29,170 nucleotides of DNA from Gracilibacteraceae bacterium. GTDB lineage: Bacteria > Bacillota > Desulfitobacteriia > Desulfitobacteriales > Syntrophobotulaceae. Each line of letters begins with the position of its first letter. Within the stretch, counting starts at the first letter, position 1. The translations under genes and the position numbers were made by a program. This document shows positions 13,944 to 23,012 of the stretch, in pieces. The stretch is taken from the NCBI GenBank assembly GCA_031263945.1, contig JAISEW010000231.1:1-29170 (forward strand). The letters are read 5' to 3'. Under the pieces are notes generated by a model, which worked only from the letters and a program-made list of their open reading frames with translations, had not been told where the DNA came from and searched no databases.

Positions 13944-16403
13944 TTGCCTATAGTGCGGGCTGATAAAGCGGGCTTTTGTTTTGGCGTCAAGCGAGCGATT
14001 GATTTGGCTCTCCAGGCCGCGGCGACCGGAGGGGCGGCGACATGGGGCCCGCTCATCCATAACCGGCAGGTGGTGGATGCGCTGGCTGCCAAAGGGGTCC
14101 GGGCGACGGAATCTTTCGCGGAATGGGCGGACGGGCGCCGGTTGGTGATTCGTTCCCACGGCGTGGAGCCGTCGGTGTATCAGGAATGCGTCAGGCGCGG
14201 GATCACGGTTATCGACGCGACTTGCCCTTATGTGCGCCGGGCTCAGAACATCGCGAAACAGGCCGCTGCGGCCGGCCACACAGTGATAGTGGCCGGCGAC
14301 CGTTTTCATCCTGAAGTGCGGGGGATTTTGGGTTGGGCCGGCCGGGGCGCCGTCGTGGTCCCGACTTTGGCGGAAGCGGCGGTCCTGCCGCGTTATTCGT
14401 CTGTGGCCCTGCTGGCGCAAACCACTTTGCGCCGGGATCGCTTTTTGGCTCTGGTGGAAGAACTCCGGTCACACGCCGGCGAACTTATCGTTTACGACAC
14501 CATTTGCGGCGCGACAGCGGAGCGGCAGGCAGCGGCGGCTGCGGTGGCCCGTTCAGTCGAAGTGATGATCGTGGTGGGGGGGAAAGAGAGTTCAAACACA
14601 AGAGAACTGGCGTCAATATGCGAAGCGTATACGCCGACCTATCTGATAGAAACGCCACGGGAACTAAAACCAGACTGGCTGCGCGGCGCGCGGCAGGCGG
14701 GAGTGACAGCAGGAGCGTCCACACCGGACTGGTTAATTGAGGAGGTCTGCAGGAACATGACTGAGTTCATCGACGACATGGATTTGAAACAGGAAATCAG
14801 GGAGAACGACGCGGAAACACCGGCGGAAGACCAAGTGGCGCCGACGGCCGAAGCGGACGCAGCCATTACCGGAACAGTTGAACCGGAAGCGGCCGGATCC
14901 GAAACGACCGAGTCGGAGATAGCCGAGACGGAAACGGCTGAGCCCGAAGCGACCGAGTCGGAGATAGCCGAGACGGAAACAGCCGAACCGGAAGCGGCTG
15001 AACCGGAAGCGACCGAGTCGGAGATAACCGAGCCGGAAGCGGCTGAACCCGAAACGACCGAGCCGGACGCGGCTGAATCGGAGACGGCTGAATCGGAAAC
15101 AGCAGGCGCGACGGAAGGCGACCAGGCTTCCATGATGGACGAAACCGGGCTGGTTCAGCTTTATCGCGGCGCTATCGTGGAAGGCACGGTGGTCAAGGTC
15201 ACGCATGACGAGGTGTATTTGGACATCGCCTGGAAATCCGAGGGCGTTATTTCGCTGGCGAGCATCGGGCCGGCCGGCAGTGAGCCGCCGCAGATAGGCG
15301 ACAAGATCAAAGCCGAGGTAACGCGGGTGGAAAATCAGGAGGGATATCCGGAATTATCCCGCCGCCGTCTGAGGGAAATCGAAGCGAAAGACAAGCTGAT
15401 TAAACTGTTCGAAGCAAAAGAAGAAGTGTCGGCCAAGGTGATTGACGCCGTGAAAGGCGGGCTTCTGGTTGATCTGGGGATGCGGGGCTTTATTCCGGCT
15501 TCGCATGTGCAGCTCGGCTATGTGGACGATCTGAGCAAATATGTCGGAGAAACCCTCCGCTTGCGCATTATTGAGTTTGATGAAAACAAAAAACGTCTGG
15601 TTTTATCTCAGAAAGTCATTTTGGCCGAAGAGGCGGAAGAAGTAAAGAAAAGAGTTCTGGAAACTTTGACGGAAGGCGATGTCCTGAAAGGCGTGGTGCG
15701 CCGTCTGACGAGTTTCGGCGCTTTTGTCGACGTCGGCGGCGTGGACGGTTTGCTGCATATATCCGATATGTCGTTTTCCCGGACGAATCACCCCTCGGAA
15801 ATCGTCAAGATCGGGGAAGAGATCGACGTTAAAGTTCTGCGGGTGGATAAGAACAACGGCCGCATCTCACTCGGCATGAAACAGCTTAAAGGCAGCCCGT
15901 GGCTGCAGGTAGGGGAGAAGTATCCTGTCAATTCTGTCGTTACGGGCAAAGTGGTGCGCATTGCCGGTTTTGGCGCTTTTATCCAGCTGGAGGACGGGAT
16001 CGACGCCCTCGTTCATATTTCGCAGATCGCGCATTATCGGGTGGGCAGAGTGGACGAAGTGCTGAAGGTCGGCGACATGATCACGGCCAAAGTCATCGAG
16101 TGCCGCCCGGGCGATAAACGCATCAGCATCAGCATCAAAGAATTGCTGTCCAAAGAAACTTGGCAGCTGCCGGCCGAAGACGACGAGGCCGCGATTGCGG
16201 CGGAGACCGGAGCGGAAATAGAAGTAGGAACAGGAACGGAAGCAGAAGCAGGAACGGAAGCAGAAGTAGGCGAAACCGGCGAACGATCCGCGGAGCCAGT
16301 CAGTCCCGCCGCGGCGGAGACGGAAGAACCGGAGGAACCGGCGGAAGCGCCTGACGCGGAGGGCGCGGAGTTACCGGCGGAAAACGAAGAAACAGACGAT
16401 TGA
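13944..16403 (+). CDS. ispH: IspH (HMBPP reductase) fused to a four-domain S1 RNA-binding protein
   Basis: An 819-residue two-part protein. Residues 1-283 are IspH, which makes IPP and DMAPP in the last MEP-pathway step using a [4Fe-4S] cluster; the three cluster cysteines are C12 (GFCFGV), C94 (DATCPYVR) and C188 (DTICGAT). Histidines of LIHN, SHGVEPSVYQE and FHPEVRG match the substrate pocket. Residues about 290-400 form an acidic linker dominated by a 5-residue repeat. Four S1 domains follow near 405, 493, 577 and 659, with typical GxVxxxxxFGAFVxV and GLLHIS/ALVHISQ cores, then an acidic tail. The S1 part corresponds to bacterial RpsA-like proteins. TTG 13944 is chosen because AGGAGG lies 9 bases before it; the upstream ATG at 13920 precedes that site. 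Confidence 0.93.
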   Translation: MPIVRADKAGFCFGVKRAIDLALQAAATGGAATWGPLIHNRQVVDALAAKGVRATESFAEWADGRRLVIRSHGVEPSVYQECVRRGITVIDATCPYVRRAQNIAKQAAAAGHTVIVAGDRFHPEVRGILGWAGRGAVVVPTLAEAAVLPRYSSVALLAQTTLRRDRFLALVEELRSHAGELIVYDTICGATAERQAAAAAVARSVEVMIVVGGKESSNTRELASICEAYTPTYLIETPRELKPDWLRGARQAGVTAGASTPDWLIEEVCRNMTEFIDDMDLKQEIRENDAETPAEDQVAPTAEADAAITGTVEPEAAGSETTESEIAETETAEPEATESEIAETETAEPEAAEPEATESEITEPEAAEPETTEPDAAESETAESETAGATEGDQASMMDETGLVQLYRGAIVEGTVVKVTHDEVYLDIAWKSEGVISLASIGPAGSEPPQIGDKIKAEVTRVENQEGYPELSRRRLREIEAKDKLIKLFEAKEEVSAKVIDAVKGGLLVDLGMRGFIPASHVQLGYVDDLSKYVGETLRLRIIEFDENKKRLVLSQKVILAEEAEEVKKRVLETLTEGDVLKGVVRRLTSFGAFVDVGGVDGLLHISDMSFSRTNHPSEIVKIGEEIDVKVLRVDKNNGRISLGMKQLKGSPWLQVGEKYPVNSVVTGKVVRIAGFGAFIQLEDGIDALVHISQIAHYRVGRVDEVLKVGDMITAKVIECRPGDKRISISIKELLSKETWQLPAEDDEAAIAAETGAEIEVGTGTEAEAGTEAEVGETGERSAEPVSPAAAETEEPEEPAEAPDAEGAELPAENEETDD
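14886..15095 (+). repeat. 15-bp tandem repeat array (14 units) in the IspH-S1 linker
   Basis: Fourteen consecutive 15-base units run without indels, each coding a variant of E-(A/T/I)-(A/T)-E-(P/S/T). Units are grouped in a higher-order 45-base pattern, with nearly identical copies at 14901-14945, 14946-14990 and 15006-15050. The array codes for residues 315-384. Its perfect multiple-of-three period keeps the frame, so the copy number can change without breaking the downstream S1 domains. Confidence 0.95.
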
Positions 16404-16432
16404 ATTGCTGATTATCCGCGCTATTAACGCTG

Positions 16433-17509
16433 ATGGAAAAAAATAAAAGGAAAATGCCGGATTCGGTTATTATAATCATGACGCTGATGATTCTCGCCAT
16501 CGGGATTACGATGATTATGACGTCGAGTTCGGCATTTGCTATCAACAATACAGGCAACCCCTATTATTTTTTGATCCGGCAGGCGCGCCTGGCCCTTGTC
16601 GGCGCCGCGGCGGCCACGCTTGCTTTGCTGATGCCGTATAAATGGTTTCGGGTGCTGGCTGTTCCCGGAGTTATCGCGGCGGGGGCCGCGCTTGTTTTGT
16701 TGTTCACGCATTTCGCGGTTTTCCGCAACGGCGCCACCCGCTGGATTGACCTCGGGATCCAGTTCCAGCCTTCGGAGACGGCCAAAGTGGCGCTAGCTAT
16801 TTTTTGGGCCTGGTGGCTGGCCAGAAGGCCTGTGCGGAGGGCGACCCAGACAGTCATTCCTTTAGCCGTCACGGCGGTTTTTCTGGGGATCATCGTCAAA
16901 GAACCGGATCTGGGAACGGCGTTTATCATTGCGGCCGCCTGTTATCTCCTGCTGCTGCAGTCGGAACTCTCCGCGTGGTGGTTTGCGGCGGCGGCGCCGG
17001 CCGGGGCCGCCGCGCTGGTTTGGATCATCCGGCGTAATCCCTATCAGGAGCGCCGGATAGCCGGCTGGCTCGATCCGTGGGAAGATCCGACCGGGGACGG
17101 GCTGCAATATGTGCAGACGCAATTAGCTTTTGCGCGCGGCGAACTGTTCGGGGTCGGCGTCGGAGCCAGCGAGCAGAAATACCGGCTGCCGGAAAGCTAT
17201 ACCGACTCCATTTTCGCTATTGTCGGCGAAGAACTGGGATTTTTCCTGACGCTCATGTTAGTCGTCTTTTTTGTCGTATTGATTTTTCGCTGTTTTTATG
17301 TCGCCAATAAATGCCGGGATGATTTCGGCCGTTTTCTGGCTTTTGGCCTCACGGCCATGCTGGCCTTGCAGGTATGCGTGAATATGGCGGTCATGACGGG
17401 ACTTATGCCGATCACGGGAGTGACTTTGCCTCTTGTCTCATATGGCGGCACTTCGCTGATCATAACGATGTTCAGCATCGGGGTGATTCTCAGCGTTTCG
17501 CGCGGTTGA
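16433..17509 (+). CDS. FtsW/RodA/SpoVE-family peptidoglycan glycosyltransferase
   Basis: A 358-residue SEDS protein with about ten transmembrane helices, expected to polymerise lipid II into glycan strands with a class B PBP. Family signatures are GATRWIDLGIQFQPSETAK, KEPDLGTAFII with the catalytic aspartate, the extracellular loop RIAGWLDPWEDPTGDGLQYV, GVGVGASEQKYRLPESYTD, AIVGEELGF, and TGLMPITGVTLPLVSYGG. FtsW and SpoVE cannot be separated by sequence here, and no PBP or mur gene is adjacent. The ATG at 16433 lacks a clear ribosome site; an ATG at 16454, just after AAAAGGAAA, is an alternative that removes only seven charged residues. Confidence 0.9.
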   Translation: MEKNKRKMPDSVIIIMTLMILAIGITMIMTSSSAFAINNTGNPYYFLIRQARLALVGAAAATLALLMPYKWFRVLAVPGVIAAGAALVLLFTHFAVFRNGATRWIDLGIQFQPSETAKVALAIFWAWWLARRPVRRATQTVIPLAVTAVFLGIIVKEPDLGTAFIIAAACYLLLLQSELSAWWFAAAAPAGAAALVWIIRRNPYQERRIAGWLDPWEDPTGDGLQYVQTQLAFARGELFGVGVGASEQKYRLPESYTDSIFAIVGEELGFFLTLMLVVFFVVLIFRCFYVANKCRDDFGRFLAFGLTAMLALQVCVNMAVMTGLMPITGVTLPLVSYGGTSLIITMFSIGVILSVSRG

Positions 17510-17531
17510 CGGCTGACTGCGGAGGGAAAAA

Positions 17532-18842
17532 ATGACAAAAAAGGGACTTATTGTCTCGGCGGTGGCGGCGGGCGGTATAGGCGCGGAATTGGAAGTGGCG
17601 CCGGGCGATATCATTCTGCAGGTGGACGAGCAGGAAATAGAAGATATCCTCGACTTACAGCGCTTTACCGCCGGTGATTTTTTCGCTCTTTATGTGCGGA
17701 AACCGAGCGGCGAGATCTGGGAATTGGAAGTTGAGCGCGAAAACGGGGAAGAACTGGGTATTGAGGTAGCGGCGGTCTGCGCCCGCGGCGTAAAACGCTG
17801 CCGCAATCGCTGTCTTTTTTGTTTTGTGGATCAGCTGCCGCCCGGCCTGAGAAAAAGTCTCTACCTCAAGGATGATGATTACCGCCTCTCCGTCACCCAG
17901 GGCAGTTATATCACCTTATCCAATCTGACGGAAACGGAGATGGGGCGGATAATCACCGAACAGATCGGGCCGCTGTATATCTCCGTTCACGCCTGGGATC
18001 CCCAGGTGCGGCAATTCATGATGGGACACCCGCGCACAGGCCGCCTGCGCGGACAGATCGGCGCTTTAAGCCGCGCCGGCATTCCCCTGCATACCCAGAT
18101 AGTCCTCGTGCCGGGCATAAATGACGGCGCCGTTCTGTCCGCGACGGTGCGCGCCCTGGCCGGATTCCCCGCCATGCGGTCAATCGGCGTCGTGCCGGTG
18201 GGCCTGACCGCCCACCGCGCCGGATTGCCCGCACTCAGGCCGGTGCGGCCTGAGGAGGCGCGCGCCGTCCTCGCGGCGGGGCGGAAATGGCAAGCCGAAT
18301 TTTTGCCCCGCCGCGGCAGGCGGCTCGTTTATTTTGCCGATGAGTTCTATCTGCTGGCCGGGGAAGATATCCCCGCCGGCGAGGAGTATGATGATTTTCC
18401 CCAGCTGGAAAACGGGATCGGCCTGATCGCCCGCTGGCGGGAAAATCTGGCCGCGACGCTTCCGGAACTGAAGCGCCGTCTCACCGCCTGGGCCGGCCGG
18501 GCCGCCGCCGGGGAACGTCTGCATCTGGTGACCGGGACGGCGGCCGCGCCTGTGCTGGCCGCCGCCGCCGCGCGTCTGGCGGCGGAAACTCCCGCCGCCG
18601 CGCGCCTGCGTGTGCGGCCTGTGGTCAACCGTTTTTTGGGGGAGACGATCAGCGTGGCCGGACTTCTGACCGCGGCGGATATCGCGGCGGAATTGGGCGA
18701 TTTGGGCGGGGATACTTTTGTTTTGCCGGATGTGGCGCTGCGCCGTGACGGCTTGTTTTTAGACGGGCGCGATATCCCCTGGCTGGAGGCGCGCGCGGGA
18801 GGGCGGGCGAAAGTGCTGCCCGCTCTGCTTGACTTGACTTGA
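17532..18842 (+). CDS. DUF512 / PDZ-radical SAM family protein
   Basis: A 436-residue protein of a conserved family with an N-terminal PDZ-like domain (GLIVSAVAAGGIGAELEV, PGDIILQVDEQEIED), a radical-SAM-like core and a C-terminal DUF512 domain. The cluster motif is visible as CRNRCLFCFVDQLP, followed by GLRKSLYLKDDDYRLS, both hallmarks of the family. The function is unknown. In many Bacillota this gene stands directly upstream of der (engA); here a helicase gene follows 16 bases later and no der is in the window. Start ATG 17532 follows GGAGGGAAAA. Confidence 0.88.
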   Translation: MTKKGLIVSAVAAGGIGAELEVAPGDIILQVDEQEIEDILDLQRFTAGDFFALYVRKPSGEIWELEVERENGEELGIEVAAVCARGVKRCRNRCLFCFVDQLPPGLRKSLYLKDDDYRLSVTQGSYITLSNLTETEMGRIITEQIGPLYISVHAWDPQVRQFMMGHPRTGRLRGQIGALSRAGIPLHTQIVLVPGINDGAVLSATVRALAGFPAMRSIGVVPVGLTAHRAGLPALRPVRPEEARAVLAAGRKWQAEFLPRRGRRLVYFADEFYLLAGEDIPAGEEYDDFPQLENGIGLIARWRENLAATLPELKRRLTAWAGRAAAGERLHLVTGTAAAPVLAAAAARLAAETPAAARLRVRPVVNRFLGETISVAGLLTAADIAAELGDLGGDTFVLPDVALRRDGLFLDGRDIPWLEARAGGRAKVLPALLDLT

Positions 18843-18858
18843 CCGGAAAGGAGATTCA

Positions 18859-20952
18859 GTGACAGACGCGACGGAGACAAACGATCAGGAACATGAAGAA
18901 AAAGCTTATTTGGCCAGAGTTCTCGCCGAGGCGGAGCGTCAGCGCGCGGAAGCGCTGAAGAACCGGGCGGAAAACGAGGCGGCCGTATTGGCGCTCAAAC
19001 GTGAATTCCGGGAGGAAACCTCTCACGCTGTTTACGGTCTCTACGCCGCTCCTAATTTCCATGATTTGGTTAATCTCAGCCAGGCTGCCCAGCCGGTCAT
19101 GGAAAAAATCAACGCTTTTGAATCAGAAGAACATAAAGCCCGGCAATTGGAAAAGACTATCGACGCTCCGTATTTCGCCCGCATTGATTTTTCTTTCGCG
19201 GAGACGCCGGGCGATTTGGAAAAAATATACATCGGACGGTCTTCTTTGCGAGCTGGGCGGGGATTCGATATTTTGGTCCATGACTGGCGCTCGCCGGTGG
19301 GCGGGGTGTATTATCGCTTTGGCGTCGGCCCGGCCTATTATGAGACGCCGGGCGGGCGCGTCAGCGGAACGGTCGCCCTTAAACGCCAGTATGAAATCAG
19401 GGGCGGCGAGCTGAAATATTTTTTTGACGCGGACGTGCAGGTATATGACGATTATTTTCGCCGCCTGTTATCCCGCCGCGCCACGCCGCAAATGCGCGCG
19501 ATCATTGAAACCATACAGCGGGGTCAGGACGCGGCCATTCGGGACGGCGAGCATGAACTGCTGATGGTGCAGGGCGCGGCCGGCAGCGGCAAAACCTCCG
19601 TCGCCCTGCATCGCGTGGCCTGGCTCCTGTACCGGGACGCGGCCGCCGGCCTGACGGCCCGCCATATTCTCATCCTCGCTCCCAGCGCCGTGTTTGAGGA
19701 ATATGTGGCGCGGGTGCTGCCGGAACTGGGAGAGATGAATGTTTTTACCGCTGTTTTCGAGGAATTGCTGACGGAAATTTTGCGTGAGGCGCTGCCCGGC
19801 GTCTCGGTGCGCAGCCGTTATCTTTCGCTGGAAGAATCGATGTCCGCGGACGAGCCGGCCTCCGGCGCCCGGCGAAGCCTGGCGCTGAAAAATTCGCCGC
19901 GCTGGACGGAAACGCTGAAAGAATTTCTGCGCCGCCAGCCGCCGGAAGAAAGCGCTGACATATACCGCGGGCCGGAATATGACTCGGACAGCCCCCTGAA
20001 CGACCCCGACCGGCCGCCGCCCCCGCGCTTTAAAGACAAGCCGGGAAAACACGATCCCCGCCCGAAGCAGGCTTTGGCTCTTTATCGGGCGCTGGCGGCG
20101 GACAGGGAATACTGGCGGCCCGGCGGCGCCGAGTGGGAAGAAGCGCGCCGTTTCACGGCGGAAACTCTCGGGGATATTTCCCGTGAGGGTTTGCGCTATG
20201 AGGACGCGCTGACCCTTGCCTATCTCCATGCCCGGACGGCGGGCTGCGCGGCTTTTTACCATATCCGCCAGGTCGTGATCGACGAGGCGCAGGATTATGG
20301 GGATCTCCATTTTGAACTGCTGCGCCTGCTGTTTCCGGCGGCCCGTTTTACGGTGCTGGGGGACACGGATCAGTCTTTGGAACGAAAGACGGACGCCGGC
20401 GTTTATGATCTGATCGCCGCGGCGCTGAAACGGCGGAGTTCCGCGCTGGTGCGGCTGTAACAGAGTTTTCGTTCCACCGCAGAGATAATCGCCTTCAGCG
20501 AGCGGTTCCGCGAGGCGGACGCTCCCATCCGTCATGTGGGCCGGCACGGCAGTCCGCCGGTCGTCCGCGCCGCTCCCGATATCGACGCTCTGACCGCTTT
20601 GGCGGCGCGAGAGGTCGAATCGAACCGGGAAAAAGGATGCCAAACCATCGCCTTGCTGTGCAAAACCGGCGGGGAAGCGGCCCGGTGGCAGCGGCGGCTG
20701 CAGGCGGCGGCGCCGGCTGTTCGGCTGATTGCGGGAGGTGAAAGCGCCGCGGCGGAGCGGAGCTTGGAGGGGACGACCGTCATGCCGATCTATCTGGCCA
20801 AGGGCCTGGAGTTTGACGCCGTGGTGGTTTTATCGGCGGATCGCCGGACTTTTCACACCCCCGACGACAAAAGACTGCTCTATATCGCCTGCACGCGCGC
20901 CCTGCACCACCTGACTTTGCTCTATACCGGCGAAAAGGCGGAGTGGATCTGA
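18859..20952 (+). pseudogene. HelD-like UvrD/Rep-family helicase with an in-frame TAA
   Basis: The frame encodes a superfamily 1 ATPase like HelD, the enzyme that clears stalled RNA polymerase. It has an N-terminal charged coiled arm, a Walker A motif with K245 (GAAGSGKTSVALHRVAW), Walker B VIDEAQD near residue 475, motif III-like LGDTDQSL, and C-terminal motifs IYLAKGLEFDAVVVLSADR and LLYIACTRALHHL. After residue 533 a TAA (20458-20460) interrupts, yet the same frame continues with QSFRSTAEIIAF, the conserved motif IV. No frameshift is needed: one stop codon replaces one residue of the usual L-x-x-S-(Y/F)-RST motif. The downstream part has no start with a ribosome site. It may be a recent nonsense mutation, a sequencing error or readthrough. 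GTG 18859 follows AAAGGAG. Confidence 0.85.
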
Positions 20953-21000
20953 CGCCGGCAAAAATTCAGCCGCGCACTGGTAAAACGACCGTCTATACTA

Positions 21001-21006
21001 TATAAT
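21001..21006 (+). promoter_or_regulatory. -10-like element before the membrane/zinc-ribbon gene
   Basis: TATAAT at 21001-21006 sits in an AT-rich run (TATACTATATAATAATAATT) that stands out from the GC-rich surroundings. The best -35 at 17 bases (TGGTAA, 20978-20983) matches only 3/6. It probably starts a new transcript after the helicase gene. Confidence 0.35.
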
Positions 21007-21036
21007 AATAATTAAATATCGGACAGAAAGGAGGAG

Positions 21037-21663
21037 ATGGCGACGTACAGACAAAAACCGCTTTCCTACGGCTGGATCGTTCTGCTGATCATAGTTTGCC
21101 CTCCCGTGGGCATCGCGCTGCTGATTTACCGTATTTGCAAAAATAAAAATATTTACTATGAAGACGGCTCTTCCTTGACCAAACTGGGCGTGGCGCTGAT
21201 GATCGGCGCTTTGTTGGCGCTGCAGATCAAACAGGCCGCTTTCATCACCTTTGCCTTGGGAATTGTTGGCCTGCTCGTCGGGGCCTTCTGTTTGCTGGCC
21301 GGGATGGACGCGCGGCGCAAGTCGAAACGCTTTCACCGTTACGCCCTTGTGGTGGAAAACACGGGCAGCGCCCGGATCGAAGACATCGCCGCCGCTATGG
21401 GTGTCAGCTACACGGAAGCGGAGGCTGATCTGACCAAAATGGTAGAAAAAGGCTATTTCATGAAGGCCTATATAGATCAGAAGACGAAAGAGTTTATCGT
21501 CGTCGAAATGCCGGCGGACAGCCGTTCCGGCGGCAAAAACAAAGGAGCGGCGCGGCAGAAGCGCGTGGTCTGCGAAAGCTGCGGCGCGGCAACCACGGTG
21601 ATAGCCGGGCGGCCGGCCGTGTGTTCCTATTGCGATTCGCCGCTTGATATCGATATGGGGTGA
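21037..21663 (+). CDS. Membrane protein with winged-helix-like and zinc-ribbon domains
   Basis: A 208-residue protein I cannot assign to a named family. Residues about 10-32 and 50-90 hold two or three hydrophobic segments (YGWIVLLIIVCPPVGIALL, LGVALMIGALLAL, ALGIVGLLVGAFCLLAGM). Residues about 100-155 look like a winged helix (ARIEDIAAAMGVSYTEAEADL, then MVEKGYFMKAYID). The end has a zinc ribbon with two CxxC pairs (CESCG and CSYCD). The cytoplasmic part could bind nucleic acid or protein. AAAGGAGG lies only 2-3 bases before ATG 21037, an unusually short spacing, but no better start exists. It stands alone between the helicase and the leu genes. Confidence 0.7.
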   Translation: MATYRQKPLSYGWIVLLIIVCPPVGIALLIYRICKNKNIYYEDGSSLTKLGVALMIGALLALQIKQAAFITFALGIVGLLVGAFCLLAGMDARRKSKRFHRYALVVENTGSARIEDIAAAMGVSYTEAEADLTKMVEKGYFMKAYIDQKTKEFIVVEMPADSRSGGKNKGAARQKRVVCESCGAATTVIAGRPAVCSYCDSPLDIDMG

Positions 21664-21690
21664 GACGGCGGATAAATCTGTCTTTGTCTG

Positions 21691-21696
21691 TATAAT
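21691..21696 (+). promoter_or_regulatory. -10 element of a probable leu-pro operon promoter
   Basis: A perfect TATAAT lies 41 bases before leuC, but no good -35 is found at 16-18 bases. There is room for only a short leader, and no T-box or leucine-codon leader peptide is seen. Confidence 0.35.
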
Positions 21697-21737
21697 ATAA
21701 ACGCCTTTAACTGCAAAAAAAGGGGGGGAACGCTCTG

Positions 21738-23012
21738 ATGGGGATGACCATCAGTGAAAAGATCCTGGCGGCTCACGCCGGCCTGGACCGGGTGGAACCG
21801 GGGGAAATAATCAGCGCCGGATTAGATCTGGTCATGGGTAATGACGTGACGGGTCCGGTCGCCATACAGGAATTCGCGAAACTGGAAATCGAGCGGGTCT
21901 TTGATCCGGAAAAAGTAGTCCTCGTGCCTGACCATTTCACGCCGAACAAGGATATCGCCTCGGCGGAACTGAGCAAGCAGCTGCGGGATTTTGCCCTGGC
22001 CCAGGGCGTCACGCATTACTGGGAATCAGGCCGCGTGGGGATAGAACATTGCCTGCTGCCGGAGCAGGGCGTCGTGCTGCCGGGCGACCTGATGATCGGC
22101 GCGGATTCGCATACCTGCACTTATGGCGCGCTGGGCGCTTTTGCCGCCGGGGTCGGCTCCACGGATATGGCGGCGGGCATGGCGACCGGCGAGGCCTGGT
22201 TCCGGGTGCCGGAATCACGGAAGTTCGTTTTTCACGGCGCGGAGCGTCAGCCCTGGGTGGGCGGCAAAGATTTTATTCTTTATCTCATCGGCCTGATCGG
22301 TGTGGACGGGGCCCGCTATCAGATGATGGAACTCACGGGCGAGGGCATCGGGGCGCTGTCGATGGACGGGCGGCTGACTATGTGCAACATGGCGGTGGAA
22401 GCGGGCGCCAAGGCCGGCATCATCGAGCCGGACGAGACGACGCTGCGGTATGTGCGGCCCAGGGCCAAACGGGAATACAAGGTTTACCGCAGCGACGCGG
22501 ACGCCCATTATTTGGAAATATATGACATAAACACGAAGGACATACCGCTTCTGGTAGCCTGCCCCAATTCGCCGGAGAACGTAAAGCCGGTGACGGAAGC
22601 GGCCGGGGTCAAGCTGGATCAGGTGGTCATCGGCTCCTGTACCAACGGGCGGCTGGAAGATATGGAAGCGGCGGCTTCCGTGCTGCGCGGCCGGAAAATC
22701 CATCCTTTGGTTCGCTGTATAGTTTTGCCCGGCACCCAGACGATATATCTGGAATCGCTGCGCCGCGGCTGGATCGAGGATATGATTTTGGCGGGCGCGG
22801 CTGTCAGCACTCCGACTTGCGGGCCTTGTCTGGGCGGACATATGGGTATTCTGGCCAAAGGCGAGCGGGCGCTTTCCACGACTAACCGCAATTTTACCGG
22901 CCGGATGGGGCATCCGGGATCGGAAGTTTATCTCTCGGGCCCGGCGGTAGCCGCGGCTTCGGCGGTGAAGGGCGAGATAACGCACCCGCAGGAGGTGGTA
23001 AATAATGGGTAA
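21738..23012 (+). CDS. leuC: 3-isopropylmalate dehydratase large subunit
   Basis: A 424-residue aconitase-family subunit isomerising 2-isopropylmalate to 3-isopropylmalate in leucine synthesis. The [4Fe-4S] ligands are C301 (GSCTNGRL), C361 and C364 (TPTCGPCLGGHMG). Other family marks are VMGNDVTGPVAI, IGADSHTCTYGALGAFAAGVGSTD and the substrate-contacting NRNFTGRMGH. The length and the GNDVTGPV beginning fit the shorter archaeal/clostridial LeuC2 type rather than the roughly 465-residue enterobacterial type. A related homoaconitase role is possible in principle, but the leuD and leuB neighbours favour leucine. The start at ATG 21738 follows a GGGGGGG site by eight bases. It overlaps leuD by 8 bases. 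Confidence 0.94.
   Translation: MGMTISEKILAAHAGLDRVEPGEIISAGLDLVMGNDVTGPVAIQEFAKLEIERVFDPEKVVLVPDHFTPNKDIASAELSKQLRDFALAQGVTHYWESGRVGIEHCLLPEQGVVLPGDLMIGADSHTCTYGALGAFAAGVGSTDMAAGMATGEAWFRVPESRKFVFHGAERQPWVGGKDFILYLIGLIGVDGARYQMMELTGEGIGALSMDGRLTMCNMAVEAGAKAGIIEPDETTLRYVRPRAKREYKVYRSDADAHYLEIYDINTKDIPLLVACPNSPENVKPVTEAAGVKLDQVVIGSCTNGRLEDMEAAASVLRGRKIHPLVRCIVLPGTQTIYLESLRRGWIEDMILAGAAVSTPTCGPCLGGHMGILAKGERALSTTNRNFTGRMGHPGSEVYLSGPAVAAASAVKGEITHPQEVVNNG

Noticed and set aside
14733..15206. Minus-strand ORF with a repetitive FRLGYLRLGRF pattern
   Set aside because: It is the antisense reading of the 15-bp repeat in the IspH-S1 linker, not a real repeat protein.
19468..20643. Minus-strand ORF of 391 codons opposite the helicase
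   Set aside because: Antisense shadow with no start signal; the plus frame carries clear helicase motifs.
20536..20952. Independent gene for the C-terminal part of the helicase
   Set aside because: It is in the same frame as the upstream part, its first ATG is well inside conserved sequence and no Shine-Dalgarno site precedes it; treated as part of one interrupted gene.
21664..21737. T-box or leucine attenuator before leuC
   Set aside because: The gap is only 74 bases and shows no T-box sequence, terminator stem or run of leucine codons.
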